20,002 nt of DNA from CAYHIW01 sp964356745 (GTDB taxonomy: Bacteria > Patescibacteriota > Microgenomatia > UBA1406 > GWC2-37-13): NCBI GenBank assembly GCA_964356745.1, contig CAYHIW010000016.1, positions 1 through 20,002 of the forward strand, written 5' to 3'. A program made the translations under genes and the position numbers. This document shows positions 13,747 through 20,002 of the stretch, piece after piece (position 1 is the stretch's first letter; each line of letters opens with the position of its first letter). The notes under the pieces are model-generated. The model searched no databases. It was not told the DNA's origin and was given only the letters and a program-made list of their open reading frames with translations.

Positions 13747-13765
13747 GAACAATCAATAATTGTTC
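13747..13765. promoter_or_regulatory. palindrome at the predicted leuS transcription start
   Basis: GAACAAT (13747-13753) and ATTGTTC (13759-13765) are a perfect 7-bp inverted repeat with a 5-bp centre, overlapping the predicted +1 of leuS. It could be an operator, or a 5'-end hairpin in the RNA. Confidence 0.35.
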
Positions 13766-13767
13766 TT

Positions 13768-13796
13768 ATTATACAAAAAGCCCCGACGTTACGTCA
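13768..13796 (-). promoter_or_regulatory. promoter of leuS, embedded in the upstream terminator
   Basis: On the minus strand, TATAAT (13768-13773) is preceded at 17 bp by TGACGT (13791-13796), which lies inside the terminator hairpin of the RRM gene. Predicted start about 13761, giving a ~129-nt leader. Confidence 0.55.
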
Positions 13797-13801
13797 GGGC
13801 T
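13774..13801 (-). terminator. Rho-independent terminator of the RRM protein gene
   Basis: AGCCC.GACG (13779-13788) pairs with CGTC.GGGCT (13792-13801) around a TTA loop with one C-A mismatch. The T-run for the minus strand is at 13775-13779. The stop codon is 22 nt upstream. Confidence 0.85.
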
Positions 13802-13823
13802 GTTTTGTGTTTATAAGGTTAAA

Positions 13824-14099
13824 TTACTCGTAACCGTTACCATCTCTCTCTTTTGGAGGTTTGGCTTCAGAAACAATAAGTTTTCGTCCTTTATAATCTT
13901 GGGTGTTAAGTGCGTCGATTGCTTTTTGAGCATCTTCGGCGTTTTCCATCTCAACAAATCCAAAACCTTTTGATCTTCCAGAATCGTGAAATCGAATTAC
14001 ACGAGCTGAAGTAACTGGACCAAATTGACTAAAAAGTTGATTTAATTCCTCGTCGCCTGCTTCATAAAGAAGATTACCGACATAAAGTTTTTTGTTCAC
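13824..14099 (-). CDS. RNA-binding protein with a single RRM domain
   Basis: The 91-residue product is essentially one RNA recognition motif. RNP2 is LYVGNL (5-10), RNP1 is KGFGFVEM (44-51), and the last beta strand is LIVSEAKP, followed by a short charged tail (KERDGNGYE). Small single-RRM proteins of this kind bind single-stranded RNA; in cyanobacteria relatives are linked to cold response, but nothing here proves that role. The start is a GTG at 14097-14099, supported by GGGGGTG (14108-14114) 8 nt upstream. The gene has one of the strongest promoters in the window, an ~80-nt leader and its own terminator, so it is probably a highly expressed single-gene transcript. Confidence 0.95.
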   Translation of the reverse strand: MNKKLYVGNLLYEAGDEELNQLFSQFGPVTSARVIRFHDSGRSKGFGFVEMENAEDAQKAIDALNTQDYKGRKLIVSEAKPPKERDGNGYE

Positions 14100-14185
14100 T
14101 TAGTACTCACCCCCTTTTAATGTAGTGTTCTTTCAAGACTAGTTGTTCTAGCAGTATAAAAGATAATAATACGTAACTAATAAGT

Positions 14186-14213
14186 AGTATATCACTTAAG
14201 CTGAATTTGTCAA
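14186..14213 (-). promoter_or_regulatory. strong promoter of the RRM protein gene
   Basis: On the minus strand, TTGACA (14208-14213), 16 bp, and TATACT (14186-14191) with an extended -10 (TGA before it). The -35 overlaps the stop codon of the upstream gene. Predicted start about 14179. Confidence 0.75.
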
Positions 14214-14731
14214 CGAGATGCAAGAAAGCTCTTTCGTGAAGCATACACAAAACGTACAGATTCTTCTGGATTTGACTTATTCACGCGGGAAGCGTTTGAA
14301 GCTAGTAATAAAGCTGCGGCAACTGAAAGCTCCGCGACAAAAGGCTCTACTTCATGATCTGTAACGGTAAATCCGTACCTTTCAACTAATTTTCCTTTTG
14401 CTACAGTTCCCAACCATGAAGTTCCAGTAATCCATTTAATATGAGGATTTGTCCTAAGAAAATCCGCGAGGAACCGTAGTGACTCTACAATCTCTTTTAT
14501 TGGATTGCGTTCAGCACGAAGTAAGTGTAGATCTACATAATGATCTCCATCTTGAACAACGTCTTCACCACTTAATGGAAAGGGACCTCCATTATGCTCA
14601 TACCCGTGGAGTTGAAGTAATCCAAGTTCATATTCTGGAGTAGAGACTTCAAGACCTCTTTTTGATGGTTTGGGTGAAGTTAAAATTCCAGGAATGTGAT
14701 GAGACTGAACAAATCCTTCTGCTTTAATCAT
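14210..14731 (-). CDS. hypothetical protein, 173 residues
   Basis: No family is recognised with confidence. There is no signal peptide or obvious membrane helix, so it is probably cytoplasmic. The middle (about 75-120) holds an amphipathic helix, then HIKWITGTSWLGTVAKGKLVERYGFTV, which resembles the last part of an acetyltransferase-like (GNAT) fold (helix, then KLVERYGF). The characteristic acetyl-CoA loop was not seen, so this is only a guess. An Ala/Leu-rich helix (AELSVAAALLLAS) follows near residue 135. The start is well supported: TTGATT-17-TATAAT ends 5 nt before the ATG. The stop overlaps the -35 of the RRM gene. Confidence 0.6.
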   Translation of the reverse strand: MIKAEGFVQSHHIPGILTSPKPSKRGLEVSTPEYELGLLQLHGYEHNGGPFPLSGEDVVQDGDHYVDLHLLRAERNPIKEIVESLRFLADFLRTNPHIKWITGTSWLGTVAKGKLVERYGFTVTDHEVEPFVAELSVAAALLLASNASRVNKSNPEESVRFVYASRKSFLASR

Positions 14732-14736
14732 GGCTA

Positions 14737-14765
14737 ATTATAGCCTATAATAATAGGATAATCAA
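14737..14765 (-). promoter_or_regulatory. promoter of the 14210-14731 gene (leaderless)
   Basis: On the minus strand, TTGATT (14760-14765), 17 bp, TATAAT (14737-14742). The predicted start falls on the ATG itself (14731). A palindrome CCTAT-AATA-ATAGG (14744-14757) fills the spacer. Confidence 0.7.
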
Positions 14766-14782
14766 GCCTAAAGAAGCATCAA

Positions 14783-15754
14783 TTACGCAAGTCCCATTTT
14801 TTCCCGAACTTCTTTGACCGTCTGATTTGCAATTACATTTGCACGTTCTGCCCCATCTTTCATTACGTCTTGTACGTAATTATCATCTTTTTCAAGCTCT
14901 TTTCGTTTTTCTCGTATCGGCTCCAAACTTTTACCAATTTCTTCAGCAAGAAGATCTTTTAATTCAACAAACTGTAACGTCCCCTCTTTAAACTTTGTTT
15001 CAAATTCACCTATATTTTTCATAAATAATCGAGCTAAATTGAATAGAGTTTTTACTCCCTCACTCATCTCTCCTCCCGCCTGAGTTGCTGTAGGAATTGA
15101 GCGAATTTTTTTCTTAATGACATCTTCCGTATCTATTATGTTGATGTAGCTTCCTTCAACTGATTTTGACATCTTTCCATCACCTTTCAAAGAAGGAATG
15201 TATTCTCCGGGTGTTTTAAATCGTTTTGGTTCTGGAAAATCCATACCAAAGCGTTCGTTCATTTTTCGTGCAATTTCGCGCGCTACTTCTAGATGAGGCT
15301 CCTGATCAATACCAACGGGGACTAATTCTGCTTTATAAACCAAAATATCTGAGCTCATAAGAAGTGGGTAGTTAAGAAGCGCCATGGTATTATGTTGAGG
15401 ATATTGCTTTACCTTGTCTTTATAGGTCGGAAGATGTTGCATTCGTGCTATAGTAGAAACTGCTGAAAAATAAAAGGCAAGCTCGATATGCGCAGGTACC
15501 ATCGATTGAAGAAAAATAATACTTTTCTTAGGATCAAGACCAGCTGCAAGATAATCAATAAAAACTTCTTTTCTATTTCTACGTAATTCTTCAACGTCGT
15601 AGGGAGTTGTCACTGTATGAACATCAGCCACCATGTAAAGAGTTTCATACTCTGGATTATCTTGAAGTTCAAGCATTCCCTTTGCAGCGCCTAAGTAATT
15701 TCCCAAATGTAGTCTTCCTGTAGCTCGCATTCCTGATAGAACTCTTTTTTTCAT
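14783..15754 (-). CDS. trpS: tryptophanyl-tRNA synthetase
   Basis: Read from the ATG at 15754, the product is 323 residues, normal for bacterial TrpRS. It starts KKRVLSGMRATGRLHLGNYLGA, with the HIGH-type signature LHLGN near residues 15-19. The substrate-pocket motif LPVGIDQEPHLE appears here as LVPVGIDQEPHLE. The KMSKS loop is GDGKMSKS near residue 195, followed by the usual C-terminal helices. It is a class I synthetase that charges tRNA-Trp. A longer in-frame version from 15799 would overlap the divergent tyrS start and is not preferred: TATAAT at 15765-15770 lies 10 nt before the shorter start. It is head-to-head with tyrS, with 43 bp between the two starts. Confidence 0.96.
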   Translation of the reverse strand: MKKRVLSGMRATGRLHLGNYLGAAKGMLELQDNPEYETLYMVADVHTVTTPYDVEELRRNRKEVFIDYLAAGLDPKKSIIFLQSMVPAHIELAFYFSAVSTIARMQHLPTYKDKVKQYPQHNTMALLNYPLLMSSDILVYKAELVPVGIDQEPHLEVAREIARKMNERFGMDFPEPKRFKTPGEYIPSLKGDGKMSKSVEGSYINIIDTEDVIKKKIRSIPTATQAGGEMSEGVKTLFNLARLFMKNIGEFETKFKEGTLQFVELKDLLAEEIGKSLEPIREKRKELEKDDNYVQDVMKDGAERANVIANQTVKEVREKMGLA

Positions 15755-15764
15755 ACCTTGATCA

Positions 15765-15789
15765 ATTATAAAACAAATAATTGTATAAT
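15765..15789. promoter_or_regulatory. divergent -10 elements of trpS and tyrS
   Basis: TATAAT on the minus strand (15765-15770) lies 10 nt before the trpS ATG. TATAAT on the plus strand (15784-15789) lies 8 nt before the tyrS ATG. Good -35 boxes are not obvious. The two polymerase footprints would overlap, so the two genes may compete for transcription. Confidence 0.6.
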
Positions 15790-15797
15790 GATCGAAC

Positions 15798-16889
15798 ATG
15801 ACAATTGAAGAAAAACTGAATCTTATTAAACAAGTTGGCGAAGAAATCGTTCAAGAAGACGAACTTAAAAAACTTCTCGAATCCAATGAAGAACTTATCG
15901 CCTACGACGGCTTCGAACCCTCCGGACAGATTCATATCGCACAAGGTCTTGTCCGCGCAATAAACATCAATAAAATGACCAAAGCCGGCGTGAAGTTTAA
16001 GATGTGGGTAGCCGACTGGCACGCAATGGCCAACAACAAACTCGGGGGAGATCTTGAAAAAATAAAAACAACGGGCAAATACTTTATTGAAGTATGGAAA
16101 GCTTGTGGAATGGATTTATCCAAAGTAGAGTTTCTTTGGGCATCTGACATGGCCAAAAACTCTGATTATTGGAAACTTGTCGTCCAGGTTGGAAAAACAA
16201 ATGCTCTAAAACGATTCATTCGCACAGCAGAGATGATGGGACGCGACGAGTCGCTAGAAAATTTAACAGGCGCCCATATTATCTACTCCTGTATGCAGGT
16301 TGCCGATATTTTCATGCTCGGCGCAAAGATTACTCAACTTGGTATGGATCAGAGAAAACTTAACATGCTCGCACGTGAGATTGGCCCTCAGCTTGGCTTC
16401 TGGAAACCAGTTGTCGTAAGCCACCACATGTTAGCCGGATTACAAAAACCGGCTAATCCTGAGCCTGCCGAAGGATCCGATAAAATATCCCGGGTTATCG
16501 CTCTCAAAATGTCGAAATCCAATCCTGATTCAGCGATTTTTATGACCGACTCGCGCGAAGATATTGAACGTAAAATCAAGAAAGCATGGTGCCCAGAAGG
16601 AGAAACCAAAGAAAACCCCGTACTCGAGTACTGTAAATACATCCTATTTGAACTGAACGACAAACTTGAGATAAAACGCGATGAAAAATTTGGTGGTAAC
16701 GTCATCCTGAACTCGTTTGCGGATCTCGAAGAAAAATATGCAAAAAGGGAAATCCATCCTCTTGATCTCAAACAAATGGTTGTCGAAAAATTAGACGAAG
16801 CTTTAGAGCCGGTTCGCAAACACTTCGAAGAAAATAAAGAAGCTCATGAGCTTTTGAAACAGGTGCAAAGTTACCAAGTGACTCGATGA
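15798..16889 (+). CDS. tyrS: tyrosyl-tRNA synthetase, archaeal/eukaryal-type
   Basis: The 363-residue enzyme charges tRNA-Tyr. It has the archaeal/eukaryal TyrRS signatures: YDGFEPSGQIHIAQG (residues 36-50), YSCMQVADIF, GMDQRKLNMLARE and a KMSKS loop (237-241). It lacks the C-terminal S4-like RNA-binding domain of ordinary bacterial TyrRS. This form is known in some bacterial lineages, including, as I recall, CPR groups, and it recognises tRNA-Tyr differently from the bacterial form. A mini-repeat is read through at residues 221-226, just before KMSKS. The gene is nearly leaderless (TATAAT 8 nt upstream). Its last 4 bases (ATGA) overlap the start of the copper-monooxygenase-like gene, so the two are probably translated together. 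Confidence 0.96.
   Translation: MTIEEKLNLIKQVGEEIVQEDELKKLLESNEELIAYDGFEPSGQIHIAQGLVRAININKMTKAGVKFKMWVADWHAMANNKLGGDLEKIKTTGKYFIEVWKACGMDLSKVEFLWASDMAKNSDYWKLVVQVGKTNALKRFIRTAEMMGRDESLENLTGAHIIYSCMQVADIFMLGAKITQLGMDQRKLNMLAREIGPQLGFWKPVVVSHHMLAGLQKPANPEPAEGSDKISRVIALKMSKSNPDSAIFMTDSREDIERKIKKAWCPEGETKENPVLEYCKYILFELNDKLEIKRDEKFGGNVILNSFADLEEKYAKREIHPLDLKQMVVEKLDEALEPVRKHFEENKEAHELLKQVQSYQVTR
16458..16474 (+). repeat. dispersed mini-repeat inside tyrS
   Basis: CCTGAGCCTGCCGAAGG closely resembles a short repeat (CCTGAGCCTGTCGAAGG) I recall as widespread in bacterial genomes. It is read in frame as PEPAEG, in the loop ahead of the KMSKS motif of TyrRS. Confidence 0.6.
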
Positions 16890-17920
16890 AACTACTTAAG
16901 GATAATTTCGTTGTAATCGTGATGATTCTTCTTGTTCTAAGCGGTATTACTTATCTTGAGAGAAATACCGTCAAATTAGCGCTCTATCAAGGATATTTAT
17001 ATATAAAAGACTCTACAACTCCCCTACCCGATACCTTTATCGTAGAGACATTGATTGTCCCAGAAATAAAACCTCATCCTCATGAAATTGGCGACTCTCT
17101 TCTTGACACCGACCATCATAAGATTGCCCCCTCAAACTACATTCGCATTCCAAAAGACATGTGGATCAAAGAATTTCGCGTAACGCTTGAGAATATTGAC
17201 AGCGACAATCTTCACCACCTAGTCCTATCTTCAACCGGCATAAAAGACCCTCTTTGCTCAAACTACATCTTTAGTCCTATTTTTGTACAGGGATCGGAAC
17301 AATTACCCAATCCTATAACCTTTGAAAGACCTTATCGTGTCAAGTTAAAAAGGGGCGATTATTTACTTCTGAATGCAATGTTTCACAATCCCCTCCCTCC
17401 TTTTGGAAGAGGGATACTGAGAAAAAACATTCGCGCCAAAGTAACTATGACAATAGACAAAGATTCAAGCGACAAAAAACAACTACAACCCTTCTTCTTT
17501 CATATAGCAGACCCTGAAAGTGTTTGTAATGACGATCCCGAACTTGGACAGTACTTTCGAATACCAGCAAACTCCAAACAATTTACTCGCGCTCAAAATC
17601 CTGTAGAAACTCCTGACGCCTCACAATACCAATTCCCGCGTGCTGGAAAATTAATACTTGCTGAGGCTCACACACATTCTTGGGAAGGTGGAAAAGAGTT
17701 GAATTTATATCTCAATGACAAAAAATTAAATACCTTTATTCCAAAACAAGCTGATCCTAAAAAAACGCCGTGGAAATGGCACGTAGATCAGTACAAAGGT
17801 CAAAATGTAAAAATAAATGCATCGGACAAGCTAAGAATCGAGACTGTTTATTCAAACAATTTTCCTGTGGTAATCCCTGATGCTATGGGTATGCTTCTTA
17901 TGTATTTTGCCCCAAACTAG
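16886..17920 (+). CDS. membrane-anchored protein resembling type II copper monooxygenases (PHM/DBM-like)
   Basis: The 344-residue protein has one N-terminal membrane helix (about 8-23) and an exported body. The body carries, in order, the ligand pattern of the peptidylglycine/dopamine monooxygenase core. LHHLVL at 109-114 (His110/111) corresponds to the HH of the CuH site, and NAMFHNP (His167) to its third His. AHTHSW (His262/264) and DAMGMLLMYF (Met334) correspond to the HxH plus Met of the CuM site. Spacing and flanking hydrophobic residues fit as well. Enzymes of this family use O2 and ascorbate to hydroxylate C-H bonds, but related domains such as the plant SURNod19 type have no known reaction, so activity is not assured. 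A palindromic repeat adds PLPPFGRGI right after His167. The gene overlaps tyrS by 4 bp. Family placement rests on motifs only. Confidence 0.7.
   Translation: MKLLKDNFVVIVMILLVLSGITYLERNTVKLALYQGYLYIKDSTTPLPDTFIVETLIVPEIKPHPHEIGDSLLDTDHHKIAPSNYIRIPKDMWIKEFRVTLENIDSDNLHHLVLSSTGIKDPLCSNYIFSPIFVQGSEQLPNPITFERPYRVKLKRGDYLLLNAMFHNPLPPFGRGILRKNIRAKVTMTIDKDSSDKKQLQPFFFHIADPESVCNDDPELGQYFRIPANSKQFTRAQNPVETPDASQYQFPRAGKLILAEAHTHSWEGGKELNLYLNDKKLNTFIPKQADPKKTPWKWHVDQYKGQNVKINASDKLRIETVYSNNFPVVIPDAMGMLLMYFAPN
17388..17415 (+). repeat. imperfect palindromic mini-repeat inside the copper-monooxygenase-like gene
   Basis: ATCCC..TC..TCC (5' arm) pairs with GGA.GA.GGGAT (3' arm) around TTTT. It is read in frame as NPLPPFGRGI directly after the putative ligand His167, probably enlarging a loop. 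Confidence 0.45.
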
Positions 17921-17931
17921 CCTAGCTGCAC

Positions 17932-17965
17932 TTGAAAAATAGCCCTTTTTTTGATACAATATCAA
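17932..17965 (+). promoter_or_regulatory. promoter and palindrome upstream of the 18009-18722 gene
   Basis: TTGAAA (17932-17937), 17 bp, TACAAT (17955-17960) with an extended TGa. The perfect palindrome TTGATA-CAA-TATCAA (17951-17965) covers the -10 and is an operator candidate. Predicted start about 17967, leaving a ~42-nt leader. The preceding run of seven T (17946-17952) lies just after the upstream gene's stop, with only a weak A-T hairpin. Confidence 0.5.
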
Positions 17966-18008
17966 TACTGCTTTAAGAGTCGCCGTTATTATATTTTTAA
18001 TCATTTTC

Positions 18009-18722
18009 ATGTCAGAAAGAAGAATCGGTATTGGTAGTTTAATTGGAAACGCATCTGCGTTCGCAAAAGACGCGGCGAAGAGTTTCGTGCCTAAAAAATC
18101 CGAAATGACAGGCGGTAATCTTGATTTATTTCATCTTGGTACTGATCTTGACGCCCTATCTCATGAAGTATTTGGACTTGCTTCACAAACAACAGAGGTA
18201 GATCCAATTATTCACACAAATACTACTGGCTTTGTGAGCCCTATTCTTCGTTATGATTCAACACGATTACACTTCCCCGATTCTCCTGTCCCACACATTG
18301 CACTAGGAACACATTTTGATATTGCAGGACATCAACTAGACGTTCGAGTTGTCAGGGAATTATTTAGAGCTCTTCAAGACCGAAGATGGGGAGTTTACGA
18401 TCCTTTTATGATTGGAAACAATCTTTTACTTCCTCATTCTTTAGGAAGTCCTGAGTTAACCGTGGTATCAGTCGCTGATGGCAAACTTACGTTCCACGTT
18501 CACGAACTAGATCGCGACTTAACTCTTCCTCATATCGAAACAACTCAACAAGCATCTAACACTTTAAGATCAGTGCTCCGAGATCGTGGACATTATGCTC
18601 TAACAAAAACAGATCATAAAGGAGTTGTATCGCGAGTAATTGACAGCCCACTTCATAATGTTTTTGGGCTGAAGAAACCACGCATCCGACCAATCATGAT
18701 GCATCGCCACCAGACAAGATAA
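18009..18722 (+). CDS. hypothetical protein, 237 residues
   Basis: No family is recognised. There is no signal peptide or clear membrane helix. The N-terminus has a short amphipathic stretch (IGSLIGNASAFAKDAAKSF). The body is rich in His and Asp with alternating hydrophobic residues, suggesting a mixed alpha/beta cytoplasmic domain: PVPHIALGTHFDIAG near residue 98, then a helix (VRVVRELFRALQDR), strands in the centre (LTVVSVADGKLTFHVHEL) and a basic tail (PRIRPIMMHRHQTR). The number of His residues is striking but they do not form a known metal-site pattern. It lies between the copper-monooxygenase-like gene and acs, with its own promoter, so no operon link is evident. Confidence 0.6.
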   Translation: MSERRIGIGSLIGNASAFAKDAAKSFVPKKSEMTGGNLDLFHLGTDLDALSHEVFGLASQTTEVDPIIHTNTTGFVSPILRYDSTRLHFPDSPVPHIALGTHFDIAGHQLDVRVVRELFRALQDRRWGVYDPFMIGNNLLLPHSLGSPELTVVSVADGKLTFHVHELDRDLTLPHIETTQQASNTLRSVLRDRGHYALTKTDHKGVVSRVIDSPLHNVFGLKKPRIRPIMMHRHQTR

Positions 18723-18743
18723 GCTTCTTTTGAAATTTGGATT

Positions 18744-18772
18744 TTGTAATTTGACATTCATACAGGTATATT
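18744..18772 (+). promoter_or_regulatory. promoter of acs
   Basis: TTGTAA (18744-18749), 17 bp, TATATT (18767-18772). The expected start of transcription coincides with the ATG at 18779, so the mRNA is predicted to be leaderless. A TTGACA at 18751 has no -10 at a usable spacing. Confidence 0.55.
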
Positions 18773-18778
18773 TAAAGT

Positions 18779-20002
18779 ATGTTTGTGAAACCCTCTGATG
18801 AACTCGTACAAAGTTCTTATGTCCGGAATTATGAAGAACTCTGTAAGCAAGCTGAAGAACACCCGGAAGCTTTCTGGGAAAATATTGCTAAAGAACTCAG
18901 CTGGTTTAAGCACTGGGACAAAGTTCTCGACTGGCAACCTCCTTACGCTCATTGGTTCAAAGGAGCGCAATGTAACATCGTCAACAACGCACTCGACAGA
19001 CATCTAAAAAATGGCAATGCCGACAAACTTGCGCTCATCTGGGAAGGTCAAGAAGGAACAGTTCGCAACTTCACCTACGCACAGTTAAACGAACAGGTTT
19101 GCCGATTTGCCAATGGTCTTAAATCACTTGGTGTCAAAAAGGGAGATCGTGTCAGTATTTATCTGCCCCGAATCCCCGAACAAATGATTTCCATACTGGC
19201 ATGTGCAAAGATCGGCGCCGTGCACACGGTCGTTTACTCAGGATTTTCTGTTGAAGCTTTGAAAAATCGAGTTGAGGATGCAGAAGCAAAAGTCATTGTA
19301 ACCGCAGACGGATACCATTTCCGTGAGAAACTTGTTGAGACCAAAAAAACAGTCGATGAAGCGGTAAAAAATCTTCCAAATGTACAAAAAATTGTCGTTG
19401 TGAAACGAACCGGTAATCCTGTTGATTGGACTGAAAAACATATTTGGTGGGATGAGCTTCTTGAAAAACAAGACTCGATCTGCTCAACCGAGATACTTGA
19501 CGCAGAAGATCCTCTTTTCATTTTGTACACGTCCGGAACAACCGGGAAACCAAAAGGTATTATTCACGCGCATGGTGGATATATGGTAGGCGTTTACATC
19601 ACGCTTAAATGGGTTTTTAATCTACATCCGGACGATGTCTACTGGTGTACGGCAGATCCAGGTTGGATTACCGGCCACAGCTACATTGTCTACTCCCCTC
19701 TTATTAATGGTATTACCAGCTTTGTTTACGAAGGACCTCCAGACTTTCCAGACCCTGGCAAATGGTGGTCGCTGATTGAGAAATACAAAGTAACTAAGTT
19801 CTATACGACACCGACAGCTGTCCGTGCACTCATGCGTCACGGAGACGCCATTCCAAACAAATACGATCTTTCGCATCTTAAAATATTAGGAAGCGTTGGT
19901 GAACCTATTAATCCTGAAGCCTGGATGTGGTACTACAAAGTGAGTGGTAAGGAAAAATGCCCGATCATGGATACCTGGTGGCAGACCGAGACGGGTTCCT
20001 TC
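18779..20002 (+). CDS. acs: acetyl-CoA synthetase, AMP-forming; C-terminal third beyond the right edge
   Basis: 408 codons are open from the ATG at 18779 to the edge of the window. The N-terminal part has AFWENIAKELSWFKHWDKVLDW and the WFKGAQCNIVNNALDRH motif typical of acetyl-CoA synthetases. It is followed by the adenylation core with YTSGTTGKPKGIIHAHGGY (phosphate-binding loop), WCTADPGWITGHSY, YEGPPDFPDPG, the GSVGEPINPEAW motif and WWQTETGS at the very end. The enzyme makes acetyl-CoA from acetate, ATP and CoA through an acetyl-adenylate. The missing C-terminal domain would carry the regulatory Lys. The start is supported by the promoter and by the normal N-terminus of the family. In a small fermentative genome it would link acetate to acetyl-CoA. 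Confidence 0.97.
   Translation, partial: MFVKPSDELVQSSYVRNYEELCKQAEEHPEAFWENIAKELSWFKHWDKVLDWQPPYAHWFKGAQCNIVNNALDRHLKNGNADKLALIWEGQEGTVRNFTYAQLNEQVCRFANGLKSLGVKKGDRVSIYLPRIPEQMISILACAKIGAVHTVVYSGFSVEALKNRVEDAEAKVIVTADGYHFREKLVETKKTVDEAVKNLPNVQKIVVVKRTGNPVDWTEKHIWWDELLEKQDSICSTEILDAEDPLFILYTSGTTGKPKGIIHAHGGYMVGVYITLKWVFNLHPDDVYWCTADPGWITGHSYIVYSPLINGITSFVYEGPPDFPDPGKWWSLIEKYKVTKFYTTPTAVRALMRHGDAIPNKYDLSHLKILGSVGEPINPEAWMWYYKVSGKEKCPIMDTWWQTETGSF

Noticed and set aside
13633..13761. T-box leader for leuS
   Set aside because: A structured leader before a synthetase gene suggests it, but no T-box bulge sequence or specifier-loop arrangement was seen.
15755..15799. Longer TrpRS start at 15799
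   Set aside because: The extension overlaps the tyrS start and both -10 elements, and TrpRS proteins normally begin close to the KKRVLSGMRATG segment.
18751..18756. TTGACA at 18751 as the acs -35
   Set aside because: No -10 lies at 15-19 bp; the TATATT at 18767 is only 10 bp away, and TTGTAA at 18744 fits it better.

Overview
The window most likely comes from a small-genome bacterium of the Candidate Phyla Radiation (Patescibacteria), possibly a Microgenomates lineage. This rests on the AT-rich coding style, many short proteins of unknown function, an archaeal/eukaryal-type TyrRS, dispersed mini-repeats read through inside tRNA synthetase genes, and promoters placed so close to start codons that many mRNAs look leaderless. 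No 16S rRNA is present, so the lineage is an inference.

Layout. Positions 1-1026 (minus) hold the N-terminal part of an AAA+ ATPase, divergent from a 735-residue glycosyltransferase fusion (1108-3315). That gene overlaps tail-to-tail with a GH130 mannoside-type phosphorylase/hydrolase (3301-4221, minus). Next come a candidate structured small RNA with its own promoter (4286-4450), a small lipoprotein, an RBBP9/YdeN-type serine hydrolase sitting directly behind tRNA-Gln(CUG), and two unknown genes that converge (5740-6735).

Positions 6811-8064 look foreign. A consensus promoter and a long hairpin-rich leader precede two translationally coupled GC-rich genes with canonical Shine-Dalgarno sites: a secreted 212-residue protein and an 82-residue two-helix membrane protein. 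They are followed by an element that folds on paper into two consecutive three-way junctions. I do not recognise the element, and it is the best candidate here for something undescribed.

From 8079 the AT-rich style returns. A single-domain response regulator is divergent from a four-gene envelope operon: a secreted coiled-coil protein, a proline-rich single-pass protein, a DUF1189-like membrane protein and a membrane-anchored cyclophilin. Positions 11329-16889 form an aminoacyl-tRNA synthetase region (LeuRS, an RRM RNA-binding protein, an unknown gene, TrpRS, TyrRS). LeuRS carries 7-bp-period tandem repeats in its coding sequence and a long structured leader. TyrRS overlaps by 4 bp with a membrane-anchored protein that has the ligand pattern of the type II copper monooxygenases (PHM/DBM), which is unexpected in this kind of genome. 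The window ends with an unknown gene and the first 408 codons of AMP-forming acetyl-CoA synthetase.

All pairings, promoters and family assignments were read by eye. No database search or folding program was run.
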